43,105 bases of DNA from Salegentibacter salinarum (GTDB lineage: Bacteria; Bacteroidota; Bacteroidia; Flavobacteriales; Flavobacteriaceae), in assembly GCF_900168115.1 (NCBI RefSeq), contig NZ_FUZC01000023.1:1-43105 (forward strand). Direction: 5' to 3'. How positions within the stretch are numbered: position 1 is the first letter of the stretch; each line of letters opens with the position of its first letter. Below the pieces are notes generated by a model. The model worked only from the letters and a program-made list of their open reading frames with translations. It was not told the origin of the DNA and did not search any database. The translations under genes and the position numbers were made by a program. Positions 18,131 to 26,421 of this stretch are shown piece by piece.

Positions 18131-19780
18131 TTATTTGCTTTCTATTTCTTCGGATTTTCTAGTGACTGGGTTATAGGGTTCGGGTATATATTTTTGTGCC
18201 ATTTTTATGAATTTTTTTATTTGAAGATCCTGCCAGTTGGAATCTTTACCTAAAACATCAGCCATAATTTTTGCCGTATCTTCCGCTGCATCAATAGCTG
18301 CTCTGGCATTCAAAAACAGCAAACGAGTTCTTCTGGCTAAAAAATCTTCTATGGTTCTAGCCATCTCATTCTTCGCGGCCCATACCACTTCTGCTTTCAA
18401 AATTGGAAATTCCGGATGAAGTTGTTCCTGTAACCTTGGTTCCTCCTCGGCCAATTTCATAATTAAATTGGCATCACTACCGTAAATATCCAAATGATTT
18501 CCGGTTACTTTCTCGGTAGCCCCATGGATTTTTAAGTGATCCGTTTTACTCGGGGATTTACTTAAGTTTCCGGTTTCAATAGCGAAATCTACAGTGTCTT
18601 CAGCCATTTTACGATAGGTGGTCCATTTTCCTCCCGTAATGGTTATAAGGTTGGATCTGGAAACCGTCAGTTTATGATCCCTTGAAATTTCTTTGGTGCC
18701 TTTATCTTTATCCTTATTTGGCTGCACTAATGGTCTAAGCCCTGCAAAAACACTTAAAATATCTTTTTTTGATGGTTTCCTGGTAAGGTATTCCTCAAGA
18801 TTATTCAATATGAAATCTATTTCGCTATCAAGCGCACTAGGTTCCAGTAGGTGCTGTTCTACCGGAGTATCGGTGGTACCTACAAGAAGATGTTCGTGCC
18901 AGGGGAGTGCAAATAGTACTCTTCCATCTGAAGTTGAAGGAATCATAAGCGCATGATCGCTTTTCATAAAGGATTTATCTAAAACTAAGTGGATGCCCTG
19001 GCTTGCCTTAACTAATGGGATTTTTGAAGAATCGTTCAACTTAAGAATATTATCTACAAACACCCCGGTAGCATTTATGACAACTTTCGATTTAAAATTA
19101 TGCAAATTACCGCTTTCGATATCTTTTGCTTTTACCCCGGTAATTTTTTTGTTTTCATCCTTACATAGTTCGGTTACTTCAAAGTAATTAAGGAGATGTG
19201 CTCCTTGTTCTGCGGCGCTTTGAGCTAAATTAATAGCTAAGCGGGTATCATCAAACTGACCGTCGTAATAAAGAACACCTCCATTAAGATTTTTTGTTTT
19301 AATATTGGGTAAATGGCTTAAAGTCTCTTCTTTATTTAAGAATTTGGTTTTTTGAAACCTTAAATTTTTCGCCATCCAATCATAAATCTTCAAGCCAATG
19401 CCATAATAGTATTTATCCCAGGCTTTATAGCTTGGGATTATAAAAGGCAGCATTTTTACTAAATGAGGTGCATTATTAATCAATAGCCCTCTCTCTTTCA
19501 ATGCATCCATAACCAGACCTAAATTTCCCTGCGCAAGATATCTTACTCCTCCATGGACCAGCTTTGTACTTCTACTCGACGTTCCATTAGCAAAGTCTGC
19601 CTGTTCTAGAAGTAAGGTTTTAAGGCCTCTTGAACTAGCGTCCAGGGCGGTCCCCAGTCCTGTAGCCCCTCCGCCAATAATTATAACATCCCAAATCTCA
19701 GAAGGGTCTAATTTAGTAAGTATGTGATCTCTTTTAAAAGAATCATTCTCCGAATTCTCACGACTATTTATTTTTTTCAT
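18131..19780 (-). CDS. glpD: Aerobic glycerol-3-phosphate dehydrogenase
   Basis: FAD-dependent, membrane-associated enzyme oxidising glycerol 3-phosphate to dihydroxyacetone phosphate and passing electrons to quinone. The FAD-binding motif is [19 protein letters not shown], followed by [20 protein letters not shown] and [10 protein letters not shown], both diagnostic. The C-terminal DAO cap domain is present. An in-frame TTG at 19819 would add 13 residues. The ATG at 19780 is better, because it lies 24 bases below a strong promoter box at 19805-19812 that the longer start would overlap. It is the first gene of the glpD-glpK-glpF-phosphatase run. Confidence 0.95.
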   Translation of the reverse strand: MKKINSRENSENDSFKRDHILTKLDPSEIWDVIIIGGGATGLGTALDASSRGLKTLLLEQADFANGTSSRSTKLVHGGVRYLAQGNLGLVMDALKERGLLINNAPHLVKMLPFIIPSYKAWDKYYYGIGLKIYDWMAKNLRFQKTKFLNKEETLSHLPNIKTKNLNGGVLYYDGQFDDTRLAINLAQSAAEQGAHLLNYFEVTELCKDENKKITGVKAKDIESGNLHNFKSKVVINATGVFVDNILKLNDSSKIPLVKASQGIHLVLDKSFMKSDHALMIPSTSDGRVLFALPWHEHLLVGTTDTPVEQHLLEPSALDSEIDFILNNLEEYLTRKPSKKDILSVFAGLRPLVQPNKDKDKGTKEISRDHKLTVSRSNLITITGGKWTTYRKMAEDTVDFAIETGNLSKSPSKTDHLKIHGATEKVTGNHLDIYGSDANLIMKLAEEEPRLQEQLHPEFPILKAEVVWAAKNEMARTIEDFLARRTRLLFLNARAAIDAAEDTAKIMADVLGKDSNWQDLQIKKFIKMAQKYIPEPYNPVTRKSEEIESK

Positions 19781-19804
19781 TCTGTTTTTACTAATATTCT
19801 GTTT

Positions 19805-19836
19805 CAAATATATTATCAAAATGAAACTAAAACAAA
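19805..19836 (-). promoter_or_regulatory. Predicted promoter of the glpD-glpK-glpF-phosphatase operon
   Basis: On the minus strand TTTG (19836-19833) and TATATTTG (19812-19805) are separated by exactly 20 bases. This is a full match to the Bacteroidota consensus TTTG-N19-21-TAnnTTTG. The distance from the box to the glpD ATG is 24 bases. Confidence 0.65.
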
Positions 19837-19888
19837 CAAAAAGTAATTTTTTATACTTATTTTTGATTTTAAATTATTTTGTTTGTTT
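19830..19888. repeat. Perfect 12-bp inverted repeat overlapping the glp promoter
   Basis: AAACAAACAAAA at 19830-19841 and its exact reverse complement TTTTGTTTGTTT at 19877-19888, with 35 bases between (47 bases centre to centre). The first arm covers the -33 element of the glp promoter. Such spaced T-rich arms would suit a looping, repressor-type DeoR-family regulator, but this is inference. Confidence 0.5.
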
Positions 19889-20077
19889 ATTTGAAGTGTC
19901 AATAATTTGCCAAATAGACCTAATAAAGTATACCGTGATACGGTTAAAAAATGAATCATATTGTATCACTGGAGAATACCTTACCCTTATGACACCCCCT
20001 GAGATCTTCTAAGCTGGCATTATAAGGGAAAAGGAAATTATATATCTATGATGTAGTTTCATTTGAAGATATAACCT

Positions 20078-20107
20078 TTTGATTACGTTATGTAAATAAT
20101 AGCTTTC
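20078..20107 (+). promoter_or_regulatory. Weak candidate promoter for the phosphoesterase gene
   Basis: TTTG at 20078-20081, 18 bases, then TAGCTTTC at 20100-20107. One mismatch from TAnnTTTG in the last base. Placed 37 bases before the ATG at 20145. Confidence 0.3.
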
Positions 20108-20144
20108 AATTTAAAACTGAAATTTACACCTCAAATAATTTAGC

Positions 20145-21722
20145 ATGAAGAAAATCAACTTTATTACTTTTTTATTAATTGTTATCCCTGGGTTTGTAAT
20201 TGCCCAAAACGCCACAGGCACGATCTTCGAAGATAAAAACGGTAACGGAAGGCAAGATTCCAATGAATCAGGAATTCCAAATGTTGCCGTAACCAATGGA
20301 GAAGATGTAGTACTTACAGATCAAAAAGGAGAATATCAATTGCCGAAGTCCGATGCCTTTATTATTTCAGTAATAAAACCATCTGGCTATAAATATCCGG
20401 TAGATGAAAATAACTTACCCCTCTTTTATTATAACCATAAACCTAAAGGTTCTCCAGATCTCAAATATACCGGAGTTGAAGTTACAGGTGATTTACCCCG
20501 AGAATTAAATTTTCCTTTACTTAAAAACAACGAAGAAAAAGAAAATTTTTCGGCCTTAATATTTGGTGATCCGCAGGTTTACAATGAAGATCAGGTAAGT
20601 TATTTTCAAAAAGGGATGGTTTCCCGGGTAAAGAAAAATAAAGATATATTATTTGGAATTTCGCTGGGGGATCTGGTAGGGAATGATTTAGCCCTATTTG
20701 ATCCATATATCCAGGTAATGAAAGACTTAAAATTGCCCTGGTATAACGTATTGGGTAATCATGATCTTAATTTTGATGTAGATAAGGATAAGTATAGTGA
20801 TGAAACTTTTGAAAAGTATTTCGGACCTCCTAATTATGCTTTTAATTATGGTAAGGTTCATTTTATTGTGTTAGATGATATTTTATATCCGGATCCACGT
20901 GATAATAAAGGATATTGGGGAGGTTTTAGAGAAGACCAGCTTAACTTTATTGAAAACGATTTAAAACACGTGCCAAAAGATCACCTGATTGTTCTTTCAT
21001 TTCATATCCCTCTTAGTGAGCCTAATGGAGACGCTTTTAGAGATGAGGATAGGCAAAGACTTTTTGAGATTTTAAAAGATTTTCCAAATACCCTTTCCCT
21101 CTCGGCGCATACCCACATTCAGAAACAAGATTTCTTCAAAAAAGAAGACGGCTGGCTAGGGGAACAGCCTCATCATCATTTTAATGTGGGAACAACCAGT
21201 GGAGACTGGTATTCCGGAAGGCTTAATGAGACTGGTATTCCAATTTCGACTATGCGCGATGGTACACCTAAAGGGTACGCAGTCCTAAATTTTGAAGATA
21301 ATAACTACACCATAGATTACCAGGTAGTAGGAGAGTCCGAGGATTATAGAATGCAAATATTTTCACCTAAAGTAGTAGCTAAGGATCAAAATACCAAAGC
21401 AGGTATTTATGTTAATTATTTTATGGGAAGCGAAGAAGATAAAGTGGAGTACCGAATTGATGAAGGTTCATGGTCAACTATGAAATATGTAGAGGATTAT
21501 GATCCCTCCTATGTAGCTATGGTTTATGAATGGGATTTAACCGAAGAACTGTTTTCCGGTAGACGACCATCTAATCCAATTAAAAGTAAACATCTGTGGC
21601 GAGCTAATATCCCAACGAAATTAGCCGAAGGAGTTCATACCATTGAAGTAAGAGTGGAAGATATGTTTGGAAGAATATTTACTGATACTCACGAGTATAG
21701 AATTGTTTCTCCAGATCAATAG
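20145..21722 (+). CDS. Secreted calcineurin-like metallophosphoesterase with MetallophosN and MetallophosC domains
   Basis: Exported phosphoesterase (525 aa), likely periplasmic. The signal peptide ends at about residue 20 (VIAQ). Residues 21-105 form a beta-rich N-terminal domain with an Sdr-like start (GTIFEDKNGNGRQDSNESG). The catalytic core shows FGDPQ (Asp142), SLGDLVGND, LGNHDLNFD (Asn205, His206), LSFHIPL and LSAHTHIQ. The DPQ instead of DxH in block one is usual for this subgroup. The C-terminal third (about 345-525) matches the beta-sandwich MetallophosC domain. Both flanking domains are common in Bacteroidota proteins of this kind, and their targets are poorly known. It lies opposite the glp operon and shares its upstream region. 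A terminator follows, so it is a single-gene unit. Confidence 0.88.
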   Translation: MKKINFITFLLIVIPGFVIAQNATGTIFEDKNGNGRQDSNESGIPNVAVTNGEDVVLTDQKGEYQLPKSDAFIISVIKPSGYKYPVDENNLPLFYYNHKPKGSPDLKYTGVEVTGDLPRELNFPLLKNNEEKENFSALIFGDPQVYNEDQVSYFQKGMVSRVKKNKDILFGISLGDLVGNDLALFDPYIQVMKDLKLPWYNVLGNHDLNFDVDKDKYSDETFEKYFGPPNYAFNYGKVHFIVLDDILYPDPRDNKGYWGGFREDQLNFIENDLKHVPKDHLIVLSFHIPLSEPNGDAFRDEDRQRLFEILKDFPNTLSLSAHTHIQKQDFFKKEDGWLGEQPHHHFNVGTTSGDWYSGRLNETGIPISTMRDGTPKGYAVLNFEDNNYTIDYQVVGESEDYRMQIFSPKVVAKDQNTKAGIYVNYFMGSEEDKVEYRIDEGSWSTMKYVEDYDPSYVAMVYEWDLTEELFSGRRPSNPIKSKHLWRANIPTKLAEGVHTIEVRVEDMFGRIFTDTHEYRIVSPDQ

Positions 21723-21766
21723 TGGAATAAATTCACAAAATTTTTTAAGCTGAATTCTAAATTTAA

Positions 21767-21803
21767 AAAATGCCCATCCTAACGCGATGAGCATTTTCTT
21801 TTT
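21767..21803 (+). terminator. Rho-independent terminator after phosphoesterase gene
   Basis: AAAATGCCCATC and GATGAGCATTTT form a stem with one C-A mismatch around CTAACGC, followed by CTTTTT. Confidence 0.75.
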
Positions 21804-21944
21804 ACTTAAGGAATTAAATTTTGTTTGTTAGGTGTTAGAGACTACGGATTTATAAACGAAATGGCAGGTGCATCAGTTTGTCGAACCAAAACTCTGGGTT
21901 TTTTTACTAACTTTCTCCCACTTTAAACCTCTGTTAAAAAACCT

Positions 21945-24191
21945 ATGAAGAGATTCTTCATTTTAGTTGCTATTTTATGGAGTGTTTGCAGCTTGGGGCA
22001 AAACAAACACCCTGATTCCTTGTGGCTTTCAAAATCAGAAAGTTCTGATTTATCAGGTGATCTGAAAAAAGGATATAATGCTTTTTTTATTGAATCCCTA
22101 CCTGATTTTGAAAACAAATTTGATAGTCTAAACCCATTGCTTCCTTCCGGAAAGCAGGTTCTTTTTATCCCTAATTTTAATCCGAAAGGATTAAAGAACA
22201 TTTTCCCTGATTCCTTAAAAATATCCAGTAAACTTTTTGAAAACTCAAAAAAGATAAAGCTGTTCAATGTAGAGAAGAAACGATTTAATCATATCATATA
22301 TCAACCTGATTCCCTTAGAGATTTAAGACTTTGTAAAGAATTTAACCTTGTTAATACAGACAGTTTAAAAAGTAAAAAAGAAATCGATTTTTTTCTACAA
22401 AATCTATTGTATACAAAGGGAGTGGTCCCAGATCTTATTGTTTCTCCTTTTGTATCAGATATCACATATTTAAAAAAGCAGTACTATAAAGAGCCTGTAT
22501 ATAGGGCGGAGGTTAGTTATAATAATGAAGAATTAAAAAATGTAAGATGGAAAGAATTCCCTCACCTGGAAACCTGTGGTATTTTCAGGACTAGTGATTC
22601 GACTTTATCGCCCCAAAAAAGGGGATTTATGTTTTCTCCTGATATTTATAATTTTACAGATAAAAATACAAGAATCTCCGGCCCTAAGACATTTCGGGCT
22701 ATAAAATATGAACTGGAGGAGAGGTTAAGGTACTCCTTACCCCTGGAGGATGAAATTGTTAATCTAGTAAATCAGGCTGACAAAAGTACTCCAACAGATA
22801 TAGAGTTCGTGAAGGATATATACCGAGATAAAAGCGTTAGTATTTTTAACGGTACCTCGAGTTACATCGATATTAGAAGTAAACCGGAGGAGTGGTTGGA
22901 GGAAATAAGCATTAGCGCCTGGGTGAAACCCGATGAGGTAGATGGAAGTTTTAGTTTAATTGGAAAAGGGGAAGCCTTCTCAGCTAAAATTTATTTTGGC
23001 AGACTACAATTTACTACCACCGGCATTAAGGATCACACAACCTCGAAACGAGTAATCGAAAAAGGGGAGTGGAGTCATGTGGCCTTTGTATATGTACCAA
23101 AACAAAAACTTTATTTTTATGTAGACGGGAACTTAGTAGAAGAGATAGCTGCTTCGGATATTCGACAGACTGATCATGCTTTACTTATTGGGACAAATCT
23201 CTGGGGTCAGTATTATTCAGGTTTAATGAGCGATTTGAAAATATGGGATCGGGCTTTAAGTGATGATGAGATCAAAAGCGTTTTTATAGATAAACCTAAT
23301 GAGGGTCATGATGTTTTCTCTTCCGGTAAATGGCTGTATTTCACAGGTCTTATTATGATTCTGGCAATATCGGCATTCTTCATTTACCAAAGAAAACCTA
23401 AAAAACCAAAAGAGGCCCCAACTCCGGTTGAAACCCTTCAACCTTCAGTTATAAAGGAAAATGTCAAACAAAACGGCATTAACTTATTAAATGGTTTTAA
23501 AATTTGGAACAAGAAAGGAGAAGATATTACCTCGAAATTACCACCAAAACGTAGAGAACTGTTGATCCTGGTTTTGCTATTTACTTTGAGAGATGGAGGT
23601 ATTACTTCTAAAAAGCTAAGTGATATCCTGTGGCCAGGTTTTCCATCTGAAAATAAAAAAAATAACAGAAGTACTCAAATAAAAGAATTACGAAAAACAC
23701 TGGGAGAGCAGCTTGATGCTGAAATTGTATTTGAGGATAAGAAATGGCAGCTTCAAATCTCAGAAACCGGCAGGGTAGATCTCTTTATCTTAAACACTAT
23801 ACTACCGGATTTTTGGTCTTCTGAAAAGAAAATTCTTTCTGAATTGCAAGCTATTGAATTTGCCGGAATTGTTTCAAAAGGACCTCTGCTTCCCCAGGTT
23901 GAGGTAGAATGGCTTGATGCTATTAAAGCTGAATATAATTCCAGAGTTTTGGACTTATTAACTCCTTTTCTTGAAAACAAAGATTTAAATAGCACGCAGA
24001 AAATTGAAATTATCGAAGCTATTTTGGTGGTCGACCCTTTATTTGAACCAGCTGTTAGGAAAAAGGTGTCCTGTTTATTACAACAGGAAAAATATGGTTC
24101 TGCAAAAAAAACAGTTGAAAACTATAAAAAACTTTACGAAAGCTACTATAATGAGACTATTGACCCGGAATTTATGAAATTAGTTAAATAA
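21945..24191 (+). CDS. Membrane-spanning regulator: periplasmic LamG domain, single TM, cytoplasmic SARP-like wHTH plus BTAD-like domain
   Basis: A 748-residue one-component signal transducer by architecture. Residues 1-19 are a signal peptide (ending in SLGQ). Residues 20-290 are an exported region I do not recognise. Residues 295-445 form a LamG/concanavalin-like jelly roll (SVSIFNGTSSYIDI, ISISAWVKPDE, WSHVAFVYVPKQKLYFYVDG, GLMSDLKIWDRALSDDEI). A membrane helix follows at about 463-482 (WLYFTGLIMILAISAFFIYQ), then a basic, Pro-rich linker. Residues about 525-605 look like an OmpR-type winged helix (KRRELLILVLLFTL, KKLSDILWPG, RSTQIKELRKTLGE). The rest resembles a bacterial transcriptional activator domain (VDPLFEPAVRKKVSCLL). 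Inferred role: binds a carbohydrate ligand in the periplasm and activates the neighbouring catabolic genes. It replaces the hybrid two-component system or SusR expected in such loci. The domain calls are by eye. Confidence 0.8.
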   Translation: MKRFFILVAILWSVCSLGQNKHPDSLWLSKSESSDLSGDLKKGYNAFFIESLPDFENKFDSLNPLLPSGKQVLFIPNFNPKGLKNIFPDSLKISSKLFENSKKIKLFNVEKKRFNHIIYQPDSLRDLRLCKEFNLVNTDSLKSKKEIDFFLQNLLYTKGVVPDLIVSPFVSDITYLKKQYYKEPVYRAEVSYNNEELKNVRWKEFPHLETCGIFRTSDSTLSPQKRGFMFSPDIYNFTDKNTRISGPKTFRAIKYELEERLRYSLPLEDEIVNLVNQADKSTPTDIEFVKDIYRDKSVSIFNGTSSYIDIRSKPEEWLEEISISAWVKPDEVDGSFSLIGKGEAFSAKIYFGRLQFTTTGIKDHTTSKRVIEKGEWSHVAFVYVPKQKLYFYVDGNLVEEIAASDIRQTDHALLIGTNLWGQYYSGLMSDLKIWDRALSDDEIKSVFIDKPNEGHDVFSSGKWLYFTGLIMILAISAFFIYQRKPKKPKEAPTPVETLQPSVIKENVKQNGINLLNGFKIWNKKGEDITSKLPPKRRELLILVLLFTLRDGGITSKKLSDILWPGFPSENKKNNRSTQIKELRKTLGEQLDAEIVFEDKKWQLQISETGRVDLFILNTILPDFWSSEKKILSELQAIEFAGIVSKGPLLPQVEVEWLDAIKAEYNSRVLDLLTPFLENKDLNSTQKIEIIEAILVVDPLFEPAVRKKVSCLLQQEKYGSAKKTVENYKKLYESYYNETIDPEFMKLVK

Positions 24192-24211
24192 ATCCGAAAA
24201 TTCTTGGTTTA

Positions 24212-24242
24212 TTACCCCGTTTGTTACCCCTAATATTACGTC
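24212..24242 (+). promoter_or_regulatory. TTAC-type direct repeats with 12-bp period, candidate operator
   Basis: TTACCCC at 24212-24218 and again at 24224-24230, then a partial copy TTACGTC at 24236-24242. All are in 12-bp phase, in the 100-base gap between the SARP-like regulator and the oxidoreductase gene. Tandem heptamers about one helical turn apart are the known binding pattern of SARP and PhoB-type winged helices. Confidence 0.4.
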
Positions 24243-24291
24243 CTCCCTAGTTAGATTTACGCAGTTAAAAATTTAAATCTATCTAATAACT

Positions 24292-25638
24292 ATGGAGAAT
24301 AACAGACGTTCCTTTATAAAAAAATTGGGGGTAGCGGGAGCAACTGCCGCAATAATACCTTCAGTTTTTGCCTCAGAAGGGAAACCTTTAAATTTTCTTA
24401 ACAGAATCGAAACTAAAAGAAATAGCAAACCAATAGCTATAGCGCTTATTGGGGCTGGGGGTATGGGGGTTGCTGATACCAAAACAGCCTTAGAACATGA
24501 TAATATAAATTTACTTGCAGTTTGCGATTTGTATGATGGTCGATTGGAAGAATCAAAAAAACGATGGGGTAATAACTTATTTCTTACTAAAAAGTATGAA
24601 GACATACTAAAGCGTGGCGATATAGATGCAGTAATAATAGGTACCCCAGATCACTGGCATAAAAAGATTAGTCTTGATGCTTTAAAAGCTGGCAAGCATG
24701 TGTATTGTGAAAAACCAATGATTCATTCTGTTGAGGAAGGTCACGAAATCGTTAAAGCTTGGAAAAAATCAGGAAAAGTTTATATGGTAGGCAGCCAGGG
24801 GCTCTCTTCTCTTGGTAATGAGAAAGCCAAACAATTATTGGAGGAAGGTGCTATAGGTGAAATTAATTATGCAGAAGGATTTTGGGCAAGAAATTCTCCT
24901 TTAGGTGCATGGCAATATCCTATTCCCAATGACGCATCTCCTCAAACAGTAGACTGGAAGAAGTTTGTTGAACCTACCACTAAAAGGCCCTTTGATGAAG
25001 ATCGGTTTTTCAGGTGGAGGAATTATACGGATTATGGTACTGGTATGTCAGGAGATTTGTTTGTTCACCTTTTTTCTAGTCTTCATTTTATTACAAATTC
25101 CCTTGGGCCTACTAAAGTAGCGGCTACCGGTGGACTAAGGTACTGGCATGATGGTAGGGAAGTTCCAGATGTACTTTTGGGAATGTTTGATTATCCTGAT
25201 ACGGAAAGCCATTCTGCATTCAATCTTTCATTGCGTTGTAATTTCGTTGACGGGACCAGTGGAAGTACCTACCTAAAAATTGTGGGTAGTAAAGGTTCTA
25301 TGGAGGTTACCTGGGATGATGTGTTGCTCAAACAAAATACTGCATCCAATGACAATGATCCTTTTACGGAAGAGAAAGCTTCCGAAGAAAGTATGACCCG
25401 TAGCGACCGAAAAAAGATCTTACCTCCGTCAGATACTTTCTACGAAGCTGAACGTGGATATAAGGGAGCTCACTACGATCACTTCGCTAATTTTTTCCAC
25501 GCCATTAGAACAGGTGGAACTGTGGTAGAGGATCCGGTGTTCGGATTTAGAGCTGCCGCACCTGCCTTATTATGTAACGACAGTTATCGTCAAAATAAAT
25601 TTATTCAGTGGGATCCAGAACAAATGAAAATAGTATAA
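24292..25638 (+). CDS. Gfo/Idh/MocA-family oxidoreductase with Tat signal
   Basis: NAD(P)-dependent sugar oxidoreductase, probably exported folded by the Tat system because it begins NRRSFIKKLGVAGATAA. The Rossmann motif is ALIGAGGMGV (Gly54-Gly59), and the family catalytic stretch CEKPM has Lys141. HWHKKISLDALKAGKHVYCEK and GDLFVHLFSSLHF are typical of secreted Bacteroidota members. 448 residues. Family members next to DUF1080 proteins are known to oxidise the C3 hydroxyl of a glycoside to a keto group, which primes the bond for elimination. The two DUF1080 genes directly downstream (17 and 1 bases apart) make this the best guess. A different sugar dehydrogenation is possible. Confidence 0.9.
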   Translation: MENNRRSFIKKLGVAGATAAIIPSVFASEGKPLNFLNRIETKRNSKPIAIALIGAGGMGVADTKTALEHDNINLLAVCDLYDGRLEESKKRWGNNLFLTKKYEDILKRGDIDAVIIGTPDHWHKKISLDALKAGKHVYCEKPMIHSVEEGHEIVKAWKKSGKVYMVGSQGLSSLGNEKAKQLLEEGAIGEINYAEGFWARNSPLGAWQYPIPNDASPQTVDWKKFVEPTTKRPFDEDRFFRWRNYTDYGTGMSGDLFVHLFSSLHFITNSLGPTKVAATGGLRYWHDGREVPDVLLGMFDYPDTESHSAFNLSLRCNFVDGTSGSTYLKIVGSKGSMEVTWDDVLLKQNTASNDNDPFTEEKASEESMTRSDRKKILPPSDTFYEAERGYKGAHYDHFANFFHAIRTGGTVVEDPVFGFRAAAPALLCNDSYRQNKFIQWDPEQMKIV

Positions 25639-25655
25639 CCATATAAAGTATAAAG

Positions 25656-26420
25656 ATGAAAAAATTAATAGTAAGTGTATTGACTGTAGCAAGCCTGATG
25701 GCCTGTAAAAATGATGGTAAAAACCCAGATAAGGAAGCCGAAATAAAAGAAAAAGATAATGCAGAATCTATAACGGGTAATGAAAAAGACGAAGAGTGGC
25801 AATATCTTTTTGATGGTGAAAGTGCTGAGGGCTGGCGTGGTTATAATGAAAAGAATGCAGATGCCCTTCCTGAGGGATGGATTGTGGAGGACGGCACTTT
25901 GAAATCATTGGGAGAAGGTGGTGATATTGGTGGTGATATCGTATATGGAGAAGAGGAGTTTGACAATTTTGAACTTTACCTGGAATGGAAAATATCACCG
26001 GAAGGTAATAGCGGGGTTTTCTACCACGTAATTGAAGACGAAGCCTATGACTCCCCGTATTTTGCAGCGCCCGAGTATCAAATAATTGATCAGAAAGGTT
26101 TCCCTCAGGAATTACAAGCCTGGCAATCTATTGGGGCAGATTACGGAATGTATGACCCTGAATATGATGAAGATGATCTTAAAGAAGTGGGAGAATGGAA
26201 TACCACCAGAATCAGGTTTACTGAAGATAAAGTTACTTATTGGCTAAATGGTGAAAAAACTGTAGAATTTGAACCCTGGTCAGAAGAATGGAAGCAAAAA
26301 AAGAAGGAAGGAAAATGGAAAGATTTTCCTGATTACGGTAAGGCTAAATCCGGTCTTATTGGCTTACAGGATCACGGAAGTTATACCTGGTTCAGAAATA
26401 TAAAGATTAAAAAGCTTTAG
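25656..26420 (+). CDS. DUF1080 lipoprotein (3-keto-glycoside hydrolase-like)
   Basis: A 254-residue lipoprotein: signal with lipobox LMAC (Cys17), a Lys/Glu/Asp-rich linker to about residue 45, then one DUF1080 concanavalin-like domain. Visible family marks are WQYLFDGESAEGWRGY, LYLEWKISPEGNSGVFYHV, APEYQIIDQKG, EWNTTRIRF, VTYWLNGEKTVEF and GLIGLQDHGSYTWFRNIKIK. DUF1080 members have been assigned as 3-keto-disaccharide/glycoside hydrolases that complete bond cleavage after oxidation by a Gfo/Idh/MocA partner. It sits between such a partner and a second DUF1080 gene, forming a three-gene unit. The substrate is not evident. Confidence 0.88.
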   Translation: MKKLIVSVLTVASLMACKNDGKNPDKEAEIKEKDNAESITGNEKDEEWQYLFDGESAEGWRGYNEKNADALPEGWIVEDGTLKSLGEGGDIGGDIVYGEEEFDNFELYLEWKISPEGNSGVFYHVIEDEAYDSPYFAAPEYQIIDQKGFPQELQAWQSIGADYGMYDPEYDEDDLKEVGEWNTTRIRFTEDKVTYWLNGEKTVEFEPWSEEWKQKKKEGKWKDFPDYGKAKSGLIGLQDHGSYTWFRNIKIKKL

Positions 26421-26421
26421 A

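Larger units (their letters stand above)
19781..20144. other. Divergent regulatory region between glpD and phosphoesterase gene
   Basis: 364 bases with no supported gene. It holds the glp promoter (19805-19836), a perfect inverted repeat (19830-19888), and a C-rich stretch TTACCCTTATGACACCCCC (19981-19999) that resembles the repeats before the oxidoreductase gene. A weak promoter for the rightward gene lies near 20078-20107. Confidence 0.6.

Noticed and set aside
19821-20012. 63-codon plus-strand frame between glpD and the phosphoesterase gene
   Set aside because: Overlaps the glp promoter and inverted repeat, extremely AT-rich, no family resemblance.
24220-24259. TTTG ... TAGATTTA as a promoter for the oxidoreductase gene
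   Set aside because: Spacing of 28 bases is too long and the last base of the -7 box mismatches.
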